Below, one piece after another: positions 44,629 to 54,456 of a stretch of 64,000 bases of DNA. A program made the translations under genes and the position numbers. Below the pieces are notes generated by a model. The model searched no databases and was not told the DNA's origin. It worked only from the letters and a program-made list of their open reading frames with translations. Numbering within the stretch: the first letter of the stretch is position 1; each line of letters begins with the position of its first letter. Source of the stretch: Pseudomonas graminis (GTDB taxonomy: Bacteria; Pseudomonadota; Gammaproteobacteria; Pseudomonadales; Pseudomonadaceae); NCBI RefSeq assembly GCF_002093745.1, contig NZ_MTSB01000009.1, positions 124,001 through 188,000 of the forward strand, written 5' to 3'.

Positions 44629-45255
44629 TTACTTGGCAAACGCATATTCACCGCCCTGCTCGAGTGCCTTGCGGTAGGCGGGTCTGTCCTGCAGGCGTTT
44701 TACCCATGCAACCACATGCGGGTAGGGCTGCAGCATCCCCTGAGCGTTGGCGAATTCGCCAATGAAGCTCATCTGGACATCCGCACCACTCAACGCGTCG
44801 CCCAACAGGTACGGTGTCAGCCCCAACGATTTGTTCAGGTAACCCAGGTAATTGGCCAGCTCCGACTGGATACGAGGGTGAAGCGGCGCACCGGCATCCC
44901 CCAGACGTCCCACGTACAGGTTGAGCATCAGCGGCAGGATGGCCGAGCCTTCGGCGAAGTGCAGCCATTGCACGTACTCGTCGTACGTGGCGCTGGTCGG
45001 CTCCGGTTGCAGGCGTCCGCCGCCATGACGGCGAATCAGGTAATCGACGATGGCACCGGACTCGATCACTACATGGGGGCCGTCTTCGATCACCGGCGAT
45101 TTGCCCAGCGGATGGATGGCCTTGAGTTCAGGGGGCGCGAGGTTGGTTTTCGGGTCGCGCTCGTAGCGCTTGATCTCGTAGGGCAGACCAAGCTCCTCAA
45201 GAAGCCAGAGAATACGTTGCGAACGTGAGTTGTTGAGGTGATGAACAATGATCAT
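44629..45255 (-). CDS. Glutathione S-transferase-like protein
   Basis: The 208-residue protein has a thioredoxin-like N-terminal domain (HHLNNSRSQRILWLLEELGLPYE, with GKSPVIED and the ESGAIVDYLI glutathione-binding motif) and a helical C-terminal domain (about 90-205). It looks like a cytosolic bacterial GST. It is transcribed leftward and alone. Confidence 0.92.
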   Translation of the reverse strand: MIIVHHLNNSRSQRILWLLEELGLPYEIKRYERDPKTNLAPPELKAIHPLGKSPVIEDGPHVVIESGAIVDYLIRRHGGGRLQPEPTSATYDEYVQWLHFAEGSAILPLMLNLYVGRLGDAGAPLHPRIQSELANYLGYLNKSLGLTPYLLGDALSGADVQMSFIGEFANAQGMLQPYPHVVAWVKRLQDRPAYRKALEQGGEYAFAK

Positions 45256-45397
45256 GTCGGGGCTCCGCTGGATGAGAGTAGGTGTCTAGAAAAGACTACT
45301 GCACCGTCAGGGAGTGCCCTGAAATGAAGTTGGATGCTGGCAGAGGCCATCTGGCGCAGACCGTTGGAGACCTTTTGCCCTTCACCGATGGATAACT

Positions 45398-45814
45398 TCA
45401 GACGCTTCTGTCACCGGGGGCTGGCGCTGACTCTCCACGAAGTTCGCGCTCCACTGCGGCCTTGTCAATGATCGACCAGACGTCGCTGATCCTGCCGTCG
45501 CAAAACGTGTACAACACATTTTCTGAAAAGGTGATGCGCCGCCCGTCTGCCTCAAGCCCCAGAAAGCGGCCTTGTGGCGAGCAGTTGAACACCAGCCGGG
45601 CAGCCACGTGCGAGGCATCAACGACCAGCAGGTCAATGACAAAACGCAGGTCGGGAATGAGGCTGACATCGGCTTCCAGCATCTTCCGGTAGCCGCACAC
45701 ACTGATCTTTTCACCGTTGTAACGCACATCGTCGTCAACGAAGTGGCCCAGGTCATGCCAGCGACGGTCGTTCAGGCATGCGATATAAGCGCGATAGTGC
45801 TCGTCCAGATTCAT
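45398..45814 (-). CDS. SnoaL-like polyketide-cyclase-fold protein
   Basis: The protein has 138 residues from the ATG at 45814, behind AAAGGG; an earlier ATG at 45871 gives a 19-residue extension without support. The pattern of a short helical start (YRAYIACLNDRRWHDLGHFV) followed by strands with VRYNG, GRFLGLEADGRRITFSENVLYTF and ISDVWSIIDKA fits the NTF2/SnoaL fold. The substrate is unknown. Confidence 0.82.
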   Translation of the reverse strand: MNLDEHYRAYIACLNDRRWHDLGHFVDDDVRYNGEKISVCGYRKMLEADVSLIPDLRFVIDLLVVDASHVAARLVFNCSPQGRFLGLEADGRRITFSENVLYTFCDGRISDVWSIIDKAAVERELRGESAPAPGDRSV

Positions 45815-46014
45815 TATTTTCTGACCCTTTGCGAAATGTTCAAGGCATGCCGGTGCGGCATATGACGTCAAACCGTTGGACAGCGCGCAGCGCTGAACTC
45901 ATCACGATTCTTTATCCAACCGTGTTTGCAGGGAACTAGCACGGCAGACATCGCCCTAAGCCTGACATCTATGTACTGGCGCGACGCTGGTTTCAAGCGA
46001 AGGACTTCAGATTC

Positions 46015-47439
46015 ATGTCTTCAGGTAGCACTTCATCATCAGCGGCTGATCTACAAGGTCGGCAAAACATCTCACCCAACAGGCTCATTTTCATCTCCGT
46101 GCTGGTGGCAACCATGGGCGCGCTCGCGTTCGGTTACGACACCGGCATCATTGCGGGTGCCCTGCCCTTCATGACGCTGCCTGTCGATCAGGGCGGGCTG
46201 GGTCTGGATGCCTACAGCGAAGGGATGGTCACCGCTTCGCTGATCGTCGGCGCGGCATTTGGCTCACTTGCCAGCGGCTACATCTCGGACCGTTTCGGGC
46301 GACGTCTGACGCTGCGTCTGCTGTCGGTGCTGTTCATCGCCGGTGCGCTGGGCACCGCCATCGCGCCCTCCATCCCGTTCATGGTCGCTGCGCGCTTCCT
46401 GCTGGGTATCGCAGTGGGCGGCGGCTCGGCAACGGTGCCGGTGTTCATCGCCGAAATCGCCGGGCCATCGCGTCGTGCGCGGCTGGTCAGCCGCAACGAA
46501 CTGATGATCGTCAGCGGCCAGTTGCTCGCCTACGTGCTCAGCGCGGTCATGGCGGCGTTGCTGCACACACCGGGTATCTGGCGCTACATGCTGGCCATTG
46601 CGATGGTGCCGGGCGTGCTGCTACTGGTCGGCACATTCTTCGTACCGCCTTCGCCACGCTGGCTGGCGTCCAAGGGACGTTTTGACGAAGCGCAGGAAGT
46701 GCTGGGGCAGTTGCGCACCAACAAGGAAGACGCGCAGCGCGAAGTGGACGAGATGAAAGCTCAGGACGAACAGGCTCGCAACCGTCCAAAAGCAAGAGAA
46801 CTGCTGCGCCAGCGTTGGGTCATCAAGTTGTTGCTGATCGGCATAGGCCTGGGCTTCACCGCGCAGTTAACGGGTGTGAACGCGTTCATGTATTACACCC
46901 CGATCATCCTCAAGAACACCGGGATGGGCACCAACGCCGCACTGACCGCCACCATCGGCAACGGCGTGGTCTCGGTCATTGCGACCTTGTTGGGGATCTG
47001 GGCCATTGGCCGTTACGGGCGTCGGCACTTGTTGATGACCGGCCTGGTGATCGTGATCCTGATGCAGGCAGCGCTGGGTTGCGTGTTGCAATTCATGCCG
47101 CAGAACCTGACTCAGAGCTACACGGCCCTCGCTTGCATTCTGGTGTTTCTGCTGTTCATGCAGATGTGCATTTCCCCGGTGTACTGGCTGCTGATGTCAG
47201 AGCTGTTCCCGATGCAGGTGCGTGGATTGCTGACGGGCACAGCGGTATCGATGCAGTGGCTGTTCAACGCATCGGTGGCGTTTACCTTCCCGATTGCAGT
47301 CGATACTATCGGCAACCCGACGTTCTTTATCTTCGCGGCCATCAACGTCGGCTCGCTGATCTTCGTGTTCCTGTGCCTTCCGGAAACCAAAGGGAAGTCG
47401 CTTGAACAGATCGAGAAACACTTGAAGAAAGAGCTTTGA
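46015..47439 (+). CDS. MFS sugar:proton symporter (sugar porter family)
   Basis: The 474-residue protein has 12 membrane helices and the sugar-porter signatures FGYDTGIIAGALPF (helix 1), SDRFGRR (loop 2-3), PPSPRWLASKGR (after helix 6) and PETKGKSLEQIE (after helix 12). It probably imports a hexose, pentose or inositol with protons. Flanking genes do not reveal the substrate. Confidence 0.93.
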   Translation: MSSGSTSSSAADLQGRQNISPNRLIFISVLVATMGALAFGYDTGIIAGALPFMTLPVDQGGLGLDAYSEGMVTASLIVGAAFGSLASGYISDRFGRRLTLRLLSVLFIAGALGTAIAPSIPFMVAARFLLGIAVGGGSATVPVFIAEIAGPSRRARLVSRNELMIVSGQLLAYVLSAVMAALLHTPGIWRYMLAIAMVPGVLLLVGTFFVPPSPRWLASKGRFDEAQEVLGQLRTNKEDAQREVDEMKAQDEQARNRPKARELLRQRWVIKLLLIGIGLGFTAQLTGVNAFMYYTPIILKNTGMGTNAALTATIGNGVVSVIATLLGIWAIGRYGRRHLLMTGLVIVILMQAALGCVLQFMPQNLTQSYTALACILVFLLFMQMCISPVYWLLMSELFPMQVRGLLTGTAVSMQWLFNASVAFTFPIAVDTIGNPTFFIFAAINVGSLIFVFLCLPETKGKSLEQIEKHLKKEL

Positions 47440-47467
47440 CCAGCACTGACCCACTAAAGGAATAGAC

Positions 47468-47848
47468 ATGTCTGTAACCGAGCAAGCCGGTGTCACGTTC
47501 AACAGTGCCATCCCGATCCTGCGGATGTTCGATGAGCGCAAAGCGCGTGAGTTCTACCTCGACTTTCTCGGTTTCAGTGTCGAATTCGAACATCGTTTCG
47601 AGGCCGACCTGCCGCTGTACCTGAGCATCAGCCGCAACGGGCTGCATTTGCATCTTTCCGAACATCACGGCGATGCCTGCCCGGGTGCGGCGGTGTTCGT
47701 ACCGACCCAAAACATCGAACAGCTGCGCGATGAGCTGATTGGCAAGCAGTACGGGTATGCGCGCCCGGACATTGTTCAGCAGGGCTGGGGCAAGGTGCTG
47801 GAAGTCTGTGATCCTTTCGGCAACCGGATCAGGTTTTGCGAGGGCTGA
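47468..47848 (+). CDS. VOC-fold protein (glyoxalase/bleomycin-resistance type)
   Basis: The 126-residue protein has the two beta-alpha-beta-beta-beta modules of the VOC superfamily: IPILRMFDERKAREFYLDFLGF at the start and WGKVLEVCDPFGNRIRFCE at the end. Metal-ligand candidates are present (His near 58-63, Glu near 117). It may be a dioxygenase-like or binding protein. It lies 28 bases after the sugar porter and is probably cotranscribed. Confidence 0.88.
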   Translation: MSVTEQAGVTFNSAIPILRMFDERKAREFYLDFLGFSVEFEHRFEADLPLYLSISRNGLHLHLSEHHGDACPGAAVFVPTQNIEQLRDELIGKQYGYARPDIVQQGWGKVLEVCDPFGNRIRFCEG

Positions 47849-47855
47849 GATAACG

Positions 47856-47887
47856 TCTGGCGCGACCATCAACCTGATCGCGCCAGA
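47856..47887. terminator. Bidirectional terminator between the VOC gene and the zinc-ribbon gene
   Basis: TCTGGCGCGA-N12-TCGCGCCAGA forms a perfect 10-bp stem in the gap between two convergent genes. Confidence 0.85.
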
Positions 47888-47922
47888 ATATTGCTCTACG
47901 ACGCTTAATCAACGGCACCGAA

Positions 47923-48156
47923 TCAACGCAGGATGAACACCGCCGCTATTGCCACCACGGCCACCACGCCAAACACCATGCGTGCTATCCAGGGCGCGGT
48001 CAGCCAGACACCGGTCGCACCGGCTATCTGACCGACGTTTTTCTCTGTCAGCCGGAAACGAGATTCGGGCTCACGGAACGGGTTGCCACAATGAGGGCAG
48101 GCATAAGCCTTGTCGGAAATACGGGCAGAGCATTCGGGACAATCGATCATACTCAT
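47923..48156 (-). CDS. Zinc-ribbon membrane protein
   Basis: The 77-residue protein has an N-terminal zinc ribbon CPECSARISDKAYACPHCG (four Cys in two CxxC pairs). A polar linker and a C-terminal membrane helix (about 55-76, MVFGVVAVVAIAAVFIL) follow. It is probably a tail-anchored inner-membrane protein of unknown role. Met at residue 3 is an alternative start. Confidence 0.8.
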   Translation of the reverse strand: MSMIDCPECSARISDKAYACPHCGNPFREPESRFRLTEKNVGQIAGATGVWLTAPWIARMVFGVVAVVAIAAVFILR

Positions 48157-48385
48157 TGCACAACCTCAACGTTGGCTGAACCGGGTATCAAAAAGACTGC
48201 ATATTTCGCATTTTGTTCTGAGCCTGCTGAAAAAGCAGGTGAAACAGACTCACCCCTGCGCCGGTTAAACCTGTGACCCATCGTTGGGCAGCGTGATGCT
48301 TTCAGGCGCAACGATGACGCATAAAAGTGCCAAGCACAGTTGCCCAAGCGCTCTTCACCCCTCTTGAATCAACGTTTAGCCAACC

Positions 48386-48403
48386 TTGGCCCATTACGTG
48401 CAA
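48386..48403 (+). promoter_or_regulatory. Sigma-54-like promoter of the ureide operon
   Basis: TTGGCCCATTACGTGCAA keeps the GG-N10-GC spacing of RpoN promoters, and the predicted start lies about 15 bases before the allophanate hydrolase ATG. RpoN control would fit a nitrogen-scavenging operon. The -24 element departs slightly from TGGCAC. Confidence 0.6.
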
Positions 48404-48418
48404 ATGTGTTTTTCATCT

Positions 48419-48426
48419 TGTATACA
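48419..48426 (+). promoter_or_regulatory. Palindromic operator candidate TGTATACA
   Basis: An 8-bp perfect palindrome (in TTGTATACATGA) lies between the -12 element and the first ATG. FadR-type GntR repressors commonly bind such TNGTATACNA sites, and one is encoded at the end of this operon (57739-58425). Confidence 0.55.
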
Positions 48427-48429
48427 TGA

Positions 48430-50247
48430 ATGAACACCACCATGATCGCACTCGATATTTCTGAGCTTCAGTCAGCGTTACGCTCGGGCACAACGACCTT
48501 GGCAACGCTTGTGCAAACCCTGACGGCGCACATTGATGCAGATGATCGCCCGGAAGTCTGGATTTATCGTGTGCCTGCTGCGGACCTTTTTGACAGGGCG
48601 GCAGCGCTGGAACGTATGGCCGATGCATTGGGCGACGCGGTTTACGAACGGCTCCCGCTGTTCGGCGTGCCGTTTGCGGTCAAGGACAATTTCGACGTGG
48701 CAGGGCTGCCAACCACGGCGGCATGCCCGGCCTTCGCCTATGTCGCCAAGGAAAGCGCTCATGTTGTAGAGCGGTTGCTCGACAGCGGCGCGATTCTGAT
48801 CGGCAAGACCAACCTCGATCAGTTCGCGACAGGCCTGGTAGGCGTTCGCTCGCCTTACGGTGCGGTGCGCAACGCTCATGATCCGGCCTATGTGAGCGGC
48901 GGTTCCAGCTCGGGGTCGGCGGTGGCGGTGGCGCGCGGCTACGTCAGTTTTGCACTGGGCACCGACACCGCAGGGTCGGGGCGAGTGCCCGCAGGCTTCA
49001 ATGGCATCGTCGGGCTCAAGCCCAGCCTGGGCCTGTTCAGCAGTCGCGGTGTCGTGCCCGCCTGCCGCACGCTGGACTGCCCGTCGATCTTTGCCACGGA
49101 CGTGATGCAAGCCTGGCAGGTGGCGCAGGTCATTGCCGTCTGCGATCCGCTGGATCCGGGCAGCGTGGCCGTGCAAGCCTTGCCGGTGCAGCGCCGGACC
49201 AGGCGTGTGGCGGTTGCCCGGCAGTGTGAGTTTTTTGGCGATACTCAGGCGCAGGCGGCGTATTCAAAAGCGCTGGCAGCCCTGCATGACGACCCGTTGC
49301 TGACCATCAAAGAGATCGACTTTGACGTTTTCGCCGAAGCGGCGGCCCTGCTTTATCAAGGCCCGTGGGTGGCTGAACGCCGGGCAGCGGTCGGCAGGTT
49401 CTTTACCCAGAACGCCGCTGATGTCCACCCGGTGGTACGCGGCATCCTGCAAAGCGCTGCGTCCTTCGATGCCGTCGACACATTCAACGCCCGCTATCGT
49501 CTGGCCGACCTGACGCGGGCCGCCGAGCAGTTACTGGCCGATGTCGACGCACTGGTGGTGCCGACCGCACCGTGCATGCCGACCATCGACGCGGTGCTGA
49601 AAAACCCGGTCGAACTCAATTCACACCTCGGCTACTACACCAACTTCGTCAACCTGATGAACATGTGCGCCATCGCCATGCCGGCAACCGCGCGCGCTGA
49701 CGGCTTGCCTGCGGGCATCACCTTGATCGGGCCAGCGGGTGCCGATCAGCGTCTGGCAGAAATCGCCGCAGGCTGGCAATCACGGTTTGGCAAGGCAGAC
49801 CAGAGTGAAGCCATCGCGATGGCGCCCCTGCCCTACAACAGCCCGACGGTTCAGGTGGCCGTGGTCGGCGCGCACCTGGTCGGTCAGCCGCTCAACTGGC
49901 AACTGCTCGAAGGCAGTGCCCGCCTGCTGCGCACCACCACAACCAGCGCGGATTACCGCCTGTATGCACTGGCCGGCACCTCTCCGCCAAAACCGGGCCT
50001 GGTGCGAGTCGCAGCCGAAGGCGCGAGCATCGAGGTCGAGGTCTGGGAAATGCCGATGAGCCAGTTCGGGGCCTTTGTCGCCGCGATTCCTGCGCCGCTG
50101 GGCATCGGTTCCCTGCAACTGGCTGACGGGGCGTGGGTCAAGGGCTTCATCTGCGAACCGGGCGGCCTTGAAGGCGCGCTGGATATCACGAATTTCAAAG
50201 GCTGGCGTGCCTACCGCGCCGCGCAAACATCTTCCACCGCTCATTGA
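48430..50247 (+). CDS. atzF: Allophanate hydrolase
   Basis: The 605-residue protein has an N-terminal amidase-signature domain (about 20-450). The Ser-cisSer-Lys triad is visible as K in FAVKDNFDVAG, Ser in SGGSSSGSAVAVARG and Ser in GTDTAGSGRVPAGF. The C-terminal domain typical of full allophanate hydrolases follows (about 470-600, VGAHLVGQPLNWQLLEGSA). The enzyme turns allophanate into ammonia and CO2. No urea carboxylase gene is adjacent, so allophanate probably comes from biuret through the biuret hydrolase in the same operon. It is the first gene of the unit. Confidence 0.93.
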   Translation: MNTTMIALDISELQSALRSGTTTLATLVQTLTAHIDADDRPEVWIYRVPAADLFDRAAALERMADALGDAVYERLPLFGVPFAVKDNFDVAGLPTTAACPAFAYVAKESAHVVERLLDSGAILIGKTNLDQFATGLVGVRSPYGAVRNAHDPAYVSGGSSSGSAVAVARGYVSFALGTDTAGSGRVPAGFNGIVGLKPSLGLFSSRGVVPACRTLDCPSIFATDVMQAWQVAQVIAVCDPLDPGSVAVQALPVQRRTRRVAVARQCEFFGDTQAQAAYSKALAALHDDPLLTIKEIDFDVFAEAAALLYQGPWVAERRAAVGRFFTQNAADVHPVVRGILQSAASFDAVDTFNARYRLADLTRAAEQLLADVDALVVPTAPCMPTIDAVLKNPVELNSHLGYYTNFVNLMNMCAIAMPATARADGLPAGITLIGPAGADQRLAEIAAGWQSRFGKADQSEAIAMAPLPYNSPTVQVAVVGAHLVGQPLNWQLLEGSARLLRTTTTSADYRLYALAGTSPPKPGLVRVAAEGASIEVEVWEMPMSQFGAFVAAIPAPLGIGSLQLADGAWVKGFICEPGGLEGALDITNFKGWRAYRAAQTSSTAH

Positions 50248-50261
50248 TCAGGGGTAGCACC

Positions 50262-51371
50262 ATGTCGAATGTTGATCGTCGCAGTTTCATCAAGTTGGCG
50301 GGCATTATCGGCCTGAGCGCGGCGCTGCCTTTCGGGCGCGCCTATTCAGCCGATGCACCGCTGGTGGTCGGGTTCATCTACGTCGGCGCTCGCGACGACT
50401 TCGGTTATAACCAGGCCCACGCCCAGGCTGCCGCCATTATCAAGACGCTGCCCAACGTCAAAGTGATCGAGGAAGAAAACGTCCCGGAAACCGTGGCTGT
50501 GCAGAAGACCATGGAAGCCATGATCCGCCAGGACGGCGCGACGCTGATTTTCCCGACCTCGTTCGGCTACTTCGAACCGCACGTGGTCAAGGTCGCCAAA
50601 AAATACCCGGACGTGCGTTTCGCGCACTGCGGCGGCCTCTGGCAGAAAGGTCGCGACCCGATGAACGCGGGCAGCTTTTTCGGTTACATCGACGAAGCTC
50701 AATACCTGAACGGCGTGATTGCCGGGCACATGAGCAAGAGCAAAAAGCTCGGTTTTGTGGCCGCCAAGCCGGTGCCGCAGGTGCTGCGCAACCTCAATGC
50801 CTTCGCCATGGGCGCGCGCTCGGTGGACCCGAGCATCGTCACCACGGTGATTTTCACTGGCGACTGGTCGTTGCCGGTCAAGGAAGCCGAAGCGGCCAAC
50901 GGCTTGATCGACCAAGGCTGTGACGTACTGACCTGCCACGTCGATGGCCCCAAAGTGATTGTCGAAACCGCTGAAAAACGCGGTGTCATGACCTGCGGCT
51001 ACCACGCCAGCCAGGCTGCACTGGCGCCCAAAGGCTACCTGACCGGTGCCGAATGGAATTGGGAAACCCCTTATCGCGCCCACGTCGCAGCGGCCCAGAG
51101 CGGCGCACCGATGATCAATTTCCTGCGCGGCGGCCTCAAGGAAGGCTTCGTCAAGACGTCTGCCTACGGACCGGCCGTCAGCGCCCCCGCAAAACAACAG
51201 GCGGACGCCATCAAGGCGCAAATGCTGGCGGGCCAGTTCGTGATCTTCAAAGGCCCGCTCAAGGACAACAAAGGGTCCGTGGTGATTGCCGATGGCGTAG
51301 CACTCACCCAGACCGACATCGCTCTGGAGAGCATGAATTACCTGGTCGAAGGTGTGCTTGGCCAGATCTGA
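50262..51371 (+). CDS. BMP-family ABC transporter substrate-binding protein
   Basis: The protein has 369 residues from ATG 50262. The N-terminus NVDRRSFIKLAGIIGLSAAL is a Tat-type signal (RRSFIK). The mature part follows the BMP/PnrA fold (VVGFIYVGARDDFGYNQAHA at the start). BMP proteins bind nucleosides and related heterocycles for RfuABCD/Nup-type importers. With the two permeases and the ATPase of this operon it should import a purine-, uric-acid- or ureide-like compound. Confidence 0.9.
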   Translation: MSNVDRRSFIKLAGIIGLSAALPFGRAYSADAPLVVGFIYVGARDDFGYNQAHAQAAAIIKTLPNVKVIEEENVPETVAVQKTMEAMIRQDGATLIFPTSFGYFEPHVVKVAKKYPDVRFAHCGGLWQKGRDPMNAGSFFGYIDEAQYLNGVIAGHMSKSKKLGFVAAKPVPQVLRNLNAFAMGARSVDPSIVTTVIFTGDWSLPVKEAEAANGLIDQGCDVLTCHVDGPKVIVETAEKRGVMTCGYHASQAALAPKGYLTGAEWNWETPYRAHVAAAQSGAPMINFLRGGLKEGFVKTSAYGPAVSAPAKQQADAIKAQMLAGQFVIFKGPLKDNKGSVVIADGVALTQTDIALESMNYLVEGVLGQI

Positions 51372-51380
51372 GGAACGTTC

Positions 51381-52490
51381 ATGAGTCCATCCACACGCCT
51401 GCGTCGCGTTATCAGCGCGCTATTGCCGGGGCTGCCTACGCTGCTGGCCGTGTTTTCCTCGTGCGTGCTGTTCGGGCTGTTTCTGGCGGTTCAGGGCAAG
51501 CCCGCCTGGCAGGCGCTGCAACTGGTCGGTGAAGGCGCGTTCGGTTCGTGGTTTGCGCTGGAAAACACCTTGCAACGCGCAGCGCCGCTGATGCTGACCG
51601 CGCTCTGCGTCGCCCTGCCCGCAAGGGCCGGGCTGATCATCATCGGCGGCGAAGGCGCGCTGGTACTCGGCGGACTGGCGGCGGCGGTCATGCCGTTGTG
51701 GCTGGGACATCTGCCTGCCGGGCTGATGCTGGTCTGCATGGCACTTGCGGCGATGAGCGTGGGTGCGTTGTGGATCGGCTTGAGTGGCCTGATGCGCCAG
51801 CGCCGTGGGGTCAACGAGACGATCAGCAGCCTGCTGCTTTCCTACATCGCTCTGGCGCTGTTCCGACAACTGGTGGAAGGCCCGCTGCGCGATCCGGCCA
51901 GCCTGAACAAGCCCTCTACTCCGCCGCTGGACGATGCCTATCTGGTCGGCACCCTCAGTGATGGTTTTGAAGTGCATTGGGGGCTGGTGGCGGGTGTGGT
52001 CGCCTGTTTGCTGGCGTATGTGCTGGTACACCACAGCATCAAGGGCTTTGCGCTCGCGGTGGTCGGCGGCAACGTGCGCACGGCATTGATGATCGGCTTG
52101 CCCGTGGACCGCCTGATTCTGCTCAGTTGCCTGTTGGGCGGCGCGGCGGCGGGTCTGGCCGGCATGTTCGAGGTCACGGCGGTGCAAGGCAGCGCAAATG
52201 CTGCGCTGATTGCAGGCTACGGCACCAGCGGCATTCTGGTCGCCTTCGCTGCTCGTCATCATCCGCTGGCCATTATCGTCTGCGCCATTTTGCTGGGAGG
52301 GCTGGAAGCCAGCGGTGGACTGCTGCAGCGCAGGCTTGGCCTGCCGGATGCGACCACACTGATTCTGGAAGGGCTGCTGTTCACCAACCTGCTGCTGTGG
52401 GAAGCCCTCGGCGGGCGCATCGCAGCCTGGAAAATCAGGCTGACGACGCCGCACACGCAGGCGAATAAAGGAGCGCTACAACGTGGCTGA
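51381..52490 (+). CDS. ABC transporter permease (nucleoside/simple-sugar type)
   Basis: The 369-residue integral membrane protein has eight to nine hydrophobic segments. It shows the branched-chain permease (BPD_transp_2) pattern, with AGLIIIGGEGALVLGGL near residue 80 and GGNVRTALMIGLPVDR near 225-240. It pairs with the next permease, which it overlaps by eight bases. Such unequal pairs are usual in BMP-dependent importers. Confidence 0.92.
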   Translation: MSPSTRLRRVISALLPGLPTLLAVFSSCVLFGLFLAVQGKPAWQALQLVGEGAFGSWFALENTLQRAAPLMLTALCVALPARAGLIIIGGEGALVLGGLAAAVMPLWLGHLPAGLMLVCMALAAMSVGALWIGLSGLMRQRRGVNETISSLLLSYIALALFRQLVEGPLRDPASLNKPSTPPLDDAYLVGTLSDGFEVHWGLVAGVVACLLAYVLVHHSIKGFALAVVGGNVRTALMIGLPVDRLILLSCLLGGAAAGLAGMFEVTAVQGSANAALIAGYGTSGILVAFAARHHPLAIIVCAILLGGLEASGGLLQRRLGLPDATTLILEGLLFTNLLLWEALGGRIAAWKIRLTTPHTQANKGALQRG

Positions 52491-53403
52491 TATCGACCTG
52501 GGCACCTTTCTACTCGCGCTGCTGGCCGGGGCAATCCGTGTCGGCACGCCGTTTCTGTTCGTCAGCCTGGGCGAGTGCCTGACCGAGAAAAGCGGCCGGA
52601 TCAACCTCGGGCTGGAAGGCATTCTGGTGGCCGGGGCGATGTCCGGCTATGCCGTGGCGTGCCTGAGCGGCTCGGCCTGGCTGGGCGTCGGCGCTGCTGC
52701 CGGGGTCGGAATTGTGCTGGGCCTGTTGCACGGCCTGGCCTGCTCGCTGCCTCGGGTCAACGACATTGCGTTCGGCATCGCACTGATTCTGCTCGGAACC
52801 GGGCTGGCGTTCTTTCTCGGTAAAGCGTTTATCCAGCCACAAGCGCCCATGCTGCCGTCGCTGGCCTTGGGTGCCTGGAGCGACGAGGAACGCGTGCGTT
52901 CGGCGCTGAACATCAATGTGCTGTTCTTTGTCGGCGCTGCGCTGGCGTTCGTTCTGCACTGGGGGCTGCGCACCACCCGTTGGGGGCTGATGCTGCGGCT
53001 GGTCGGCGACCATGCCGACACCGCACAGGCGCTGGGCTATCGCCCGCTCAAGGTACGCATTCTGGCCACGGCCGTCGGCGGCGGGCTGGCCGGCATTGGC
53101 GGGGCCTATCTGTCGCTCTACTACCCCGGCAGCTGGAACGAAGGGTTGTCCAGCGGTCAGGGCCTGATGGCGGTGGCACTGGTGATTTTTGCGCGCTGGC
53201 GGCCATTGGCGTGCCTGTGGGCGTCGCTGCTGTTCGGTGCCGCTGGCGCCATCGGCCCGGCCTTGCAAGCCGTGGGCATCAGCGCCGGCTATTACCTGTT
53301 TGCCGCCGCGCCTTATGCACTGACGCTGGTGGTGATGTACGCCACCTGCCGCCGTGGCCGCACGCTGAACGGCGCACCCGGCGAACTCAGCCTGACGCGA
53401 TGA
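52483..53403 (+). CDS. ABC transporter permease (nucleoside/simple-sugar type)
   Basis: The 306-residue protein is the shorter permease of the pair. About eight membrane helices are seen, with the family stretch LTEKSGRINLGLEGILVAGAM near residues 30-50 and RLVGDHADTAQALGYRPLKV near 172-190. The start lies inside the end of the previous gene. Confidence 0.92.
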   Translation: MADIDLGTFLLALLAGAIRVGTPFLFVSLGECLTEKSGRINLGLEGILVAGAMSGYAVACLSGSAWLGVGAAAGVGIVLGLLHGLACSLPRVNDIAFGIALILLGTGLAFFLGKAFIQPQAPMLPSLALGAWSDEERVRSALNINVLFFVGAALAFVLHWGLRTTRWGLMLRLVGDHADTAQALGYRPLKVRILATAVGGGLAGIGGAYLSLYYPGSWNEGLSSGQGLMAVALVIFARWRPLACLWASLLFGAAGAIGPALQAVGISAGYYLFAAAPYALTLVVMYATCRRGRTLNGAPGELSLTR

Positions 53404-53427
53404 ACTGATCTTTCGAGGAGGCATGAC

Positions 53428-54456
53428 ATGGCCAGTGGTCTTGGTGGTTTGAACAAGTCGCCCAACGGCGTGGTGATCGGTCTGGCGCAACTGGCGCTGC
53501 CCGATCCCCACACGCGCGAGGCGTTGTGGGCGCAGACGCAGAAAGTGGTCGGCATGGTGGCCAAGGCGCGGCGCAGCAATCCGGGCATGGACCTGATCGT
53601 GTTTCCTGAATACTCCCTGCACGGCCTGTCGATGAGCACCGCGCCGGAGATCATGTGCAGCCTCGACGGGCCGGAAGTCATGGCGCTGCGCGAGGCGTGC
53701 AAGGAGCACCGGATCTGGGGCTGTTTCTCGATCATGGAGGCCAACCCCCACGGCAACCCGTTCAACAGCGGCCTAATCGTCAATGACCTTGGCGAAATTC
53801 GCCTGTACTACCGCAAGCTGCATCCGTGGGTGCCGGTCGAACCGTGGGAGCCGGGCGATCTCGGCATACCGGTCTGCGACGGCCCGCGCGGCAGCACGCT
53901 GGCGCTGATCATCTGCCACGACGGCATGTTTCCGGAAATGGCCCGCGAGTGCGCCTACAAAGGCGCCGACATCATGCTGCGCACCGCCGGTTACACCGCA
54001 CCGATCCGTCATGCGTGGAAAATCACCAATCAGAGCAACGCGTTCACCAACCTCATGCAAACCGCGAGCGTCTGTATGTGCGGCTCCGACGGCACGTTCG
54101 ATTCGATGGGCGAAGCCATGTTTGTCGACTTCGACGGCACGGTGATGGCCGAAGGGGGTGGCCGGGCGGACGAAATCGTCTGCTGCGAACTGCGCCCCGA
54201 TCTGGTCCGCGAGGCCCGGGTGCATTGGGGTGTCGAAAACAATGTCTATCAGTTCGGCCATCGCGGTTATGTGGCGGTCAAGGGCGGCGCCCGCGATTGC
54301 CCTTACACCTACATGCACGACCTGACCAAAGGCCAGTACCGTCTGCCCTGGGAGAACGACGTGGCGCACACCGACGGCAGCGCCTGCGGTTTTGCCGCCC
54401 CCGAACGCGAATTCAAACCCGTCCCCAGCAGCTGGAAGGAGTCACGCCATGAGTGA
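53428..54456 (+). CDS. Nitrilase-superfamily amidase (formamidase/aliphatic amidase type)
   Basis: The 342-residue protein has the Glu-Lys-Cys triad of the nitrilase superfamily: E in VFPEYSLHG (about residue 60), K in YYRKLHPW (about 133) and C in [10 protein letters not shown] (about 166). It resembles formamidase AmiF and aliphatic amidase AmiE over its whole length. In this operon it may release ammonia from formamide or a related small amide, or act on a ureide intermediate. Its end overlaps the biuret hydrolase gene by eight bases. Confidence 0.9.
   Translation: MASGLGGLNKSPNGVVIGLAQLALPDPHTREALWAQTQKVVGMVAKARRSNPGMDLIVFPEYSLHGLSMSTAPEIMCSLDGPEVMALREACKEHRIWGCFSIMEANPHGNPFNSGLIVNDLGEIRLYYRKLHPWVPVEPWEPGDLGIPVCDGPRGSTLALIICHDGMFPEMARECAYKGADIMLRTAGYTAPIRHAWKITNQSNAFTNLMQTASVCMCGSDGTFDSMGEAMFVDFDGTVMAEGGGRADEIVCCELRPDLVREARVHWGVENNVYQFGHRGYVAVKGGARDCPYTYMHDLTKGQYRLPWENDVAHTDGSACGFAAPEREFKPVPSSWKESRHE

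Noticed and set aside
51420..52454. 344-codon minus-strand frame inside the ABC permease gene
   Set aside because: It is a Gln/Arg-rich mirror of a membrane protein gene that is clear on the other strand.
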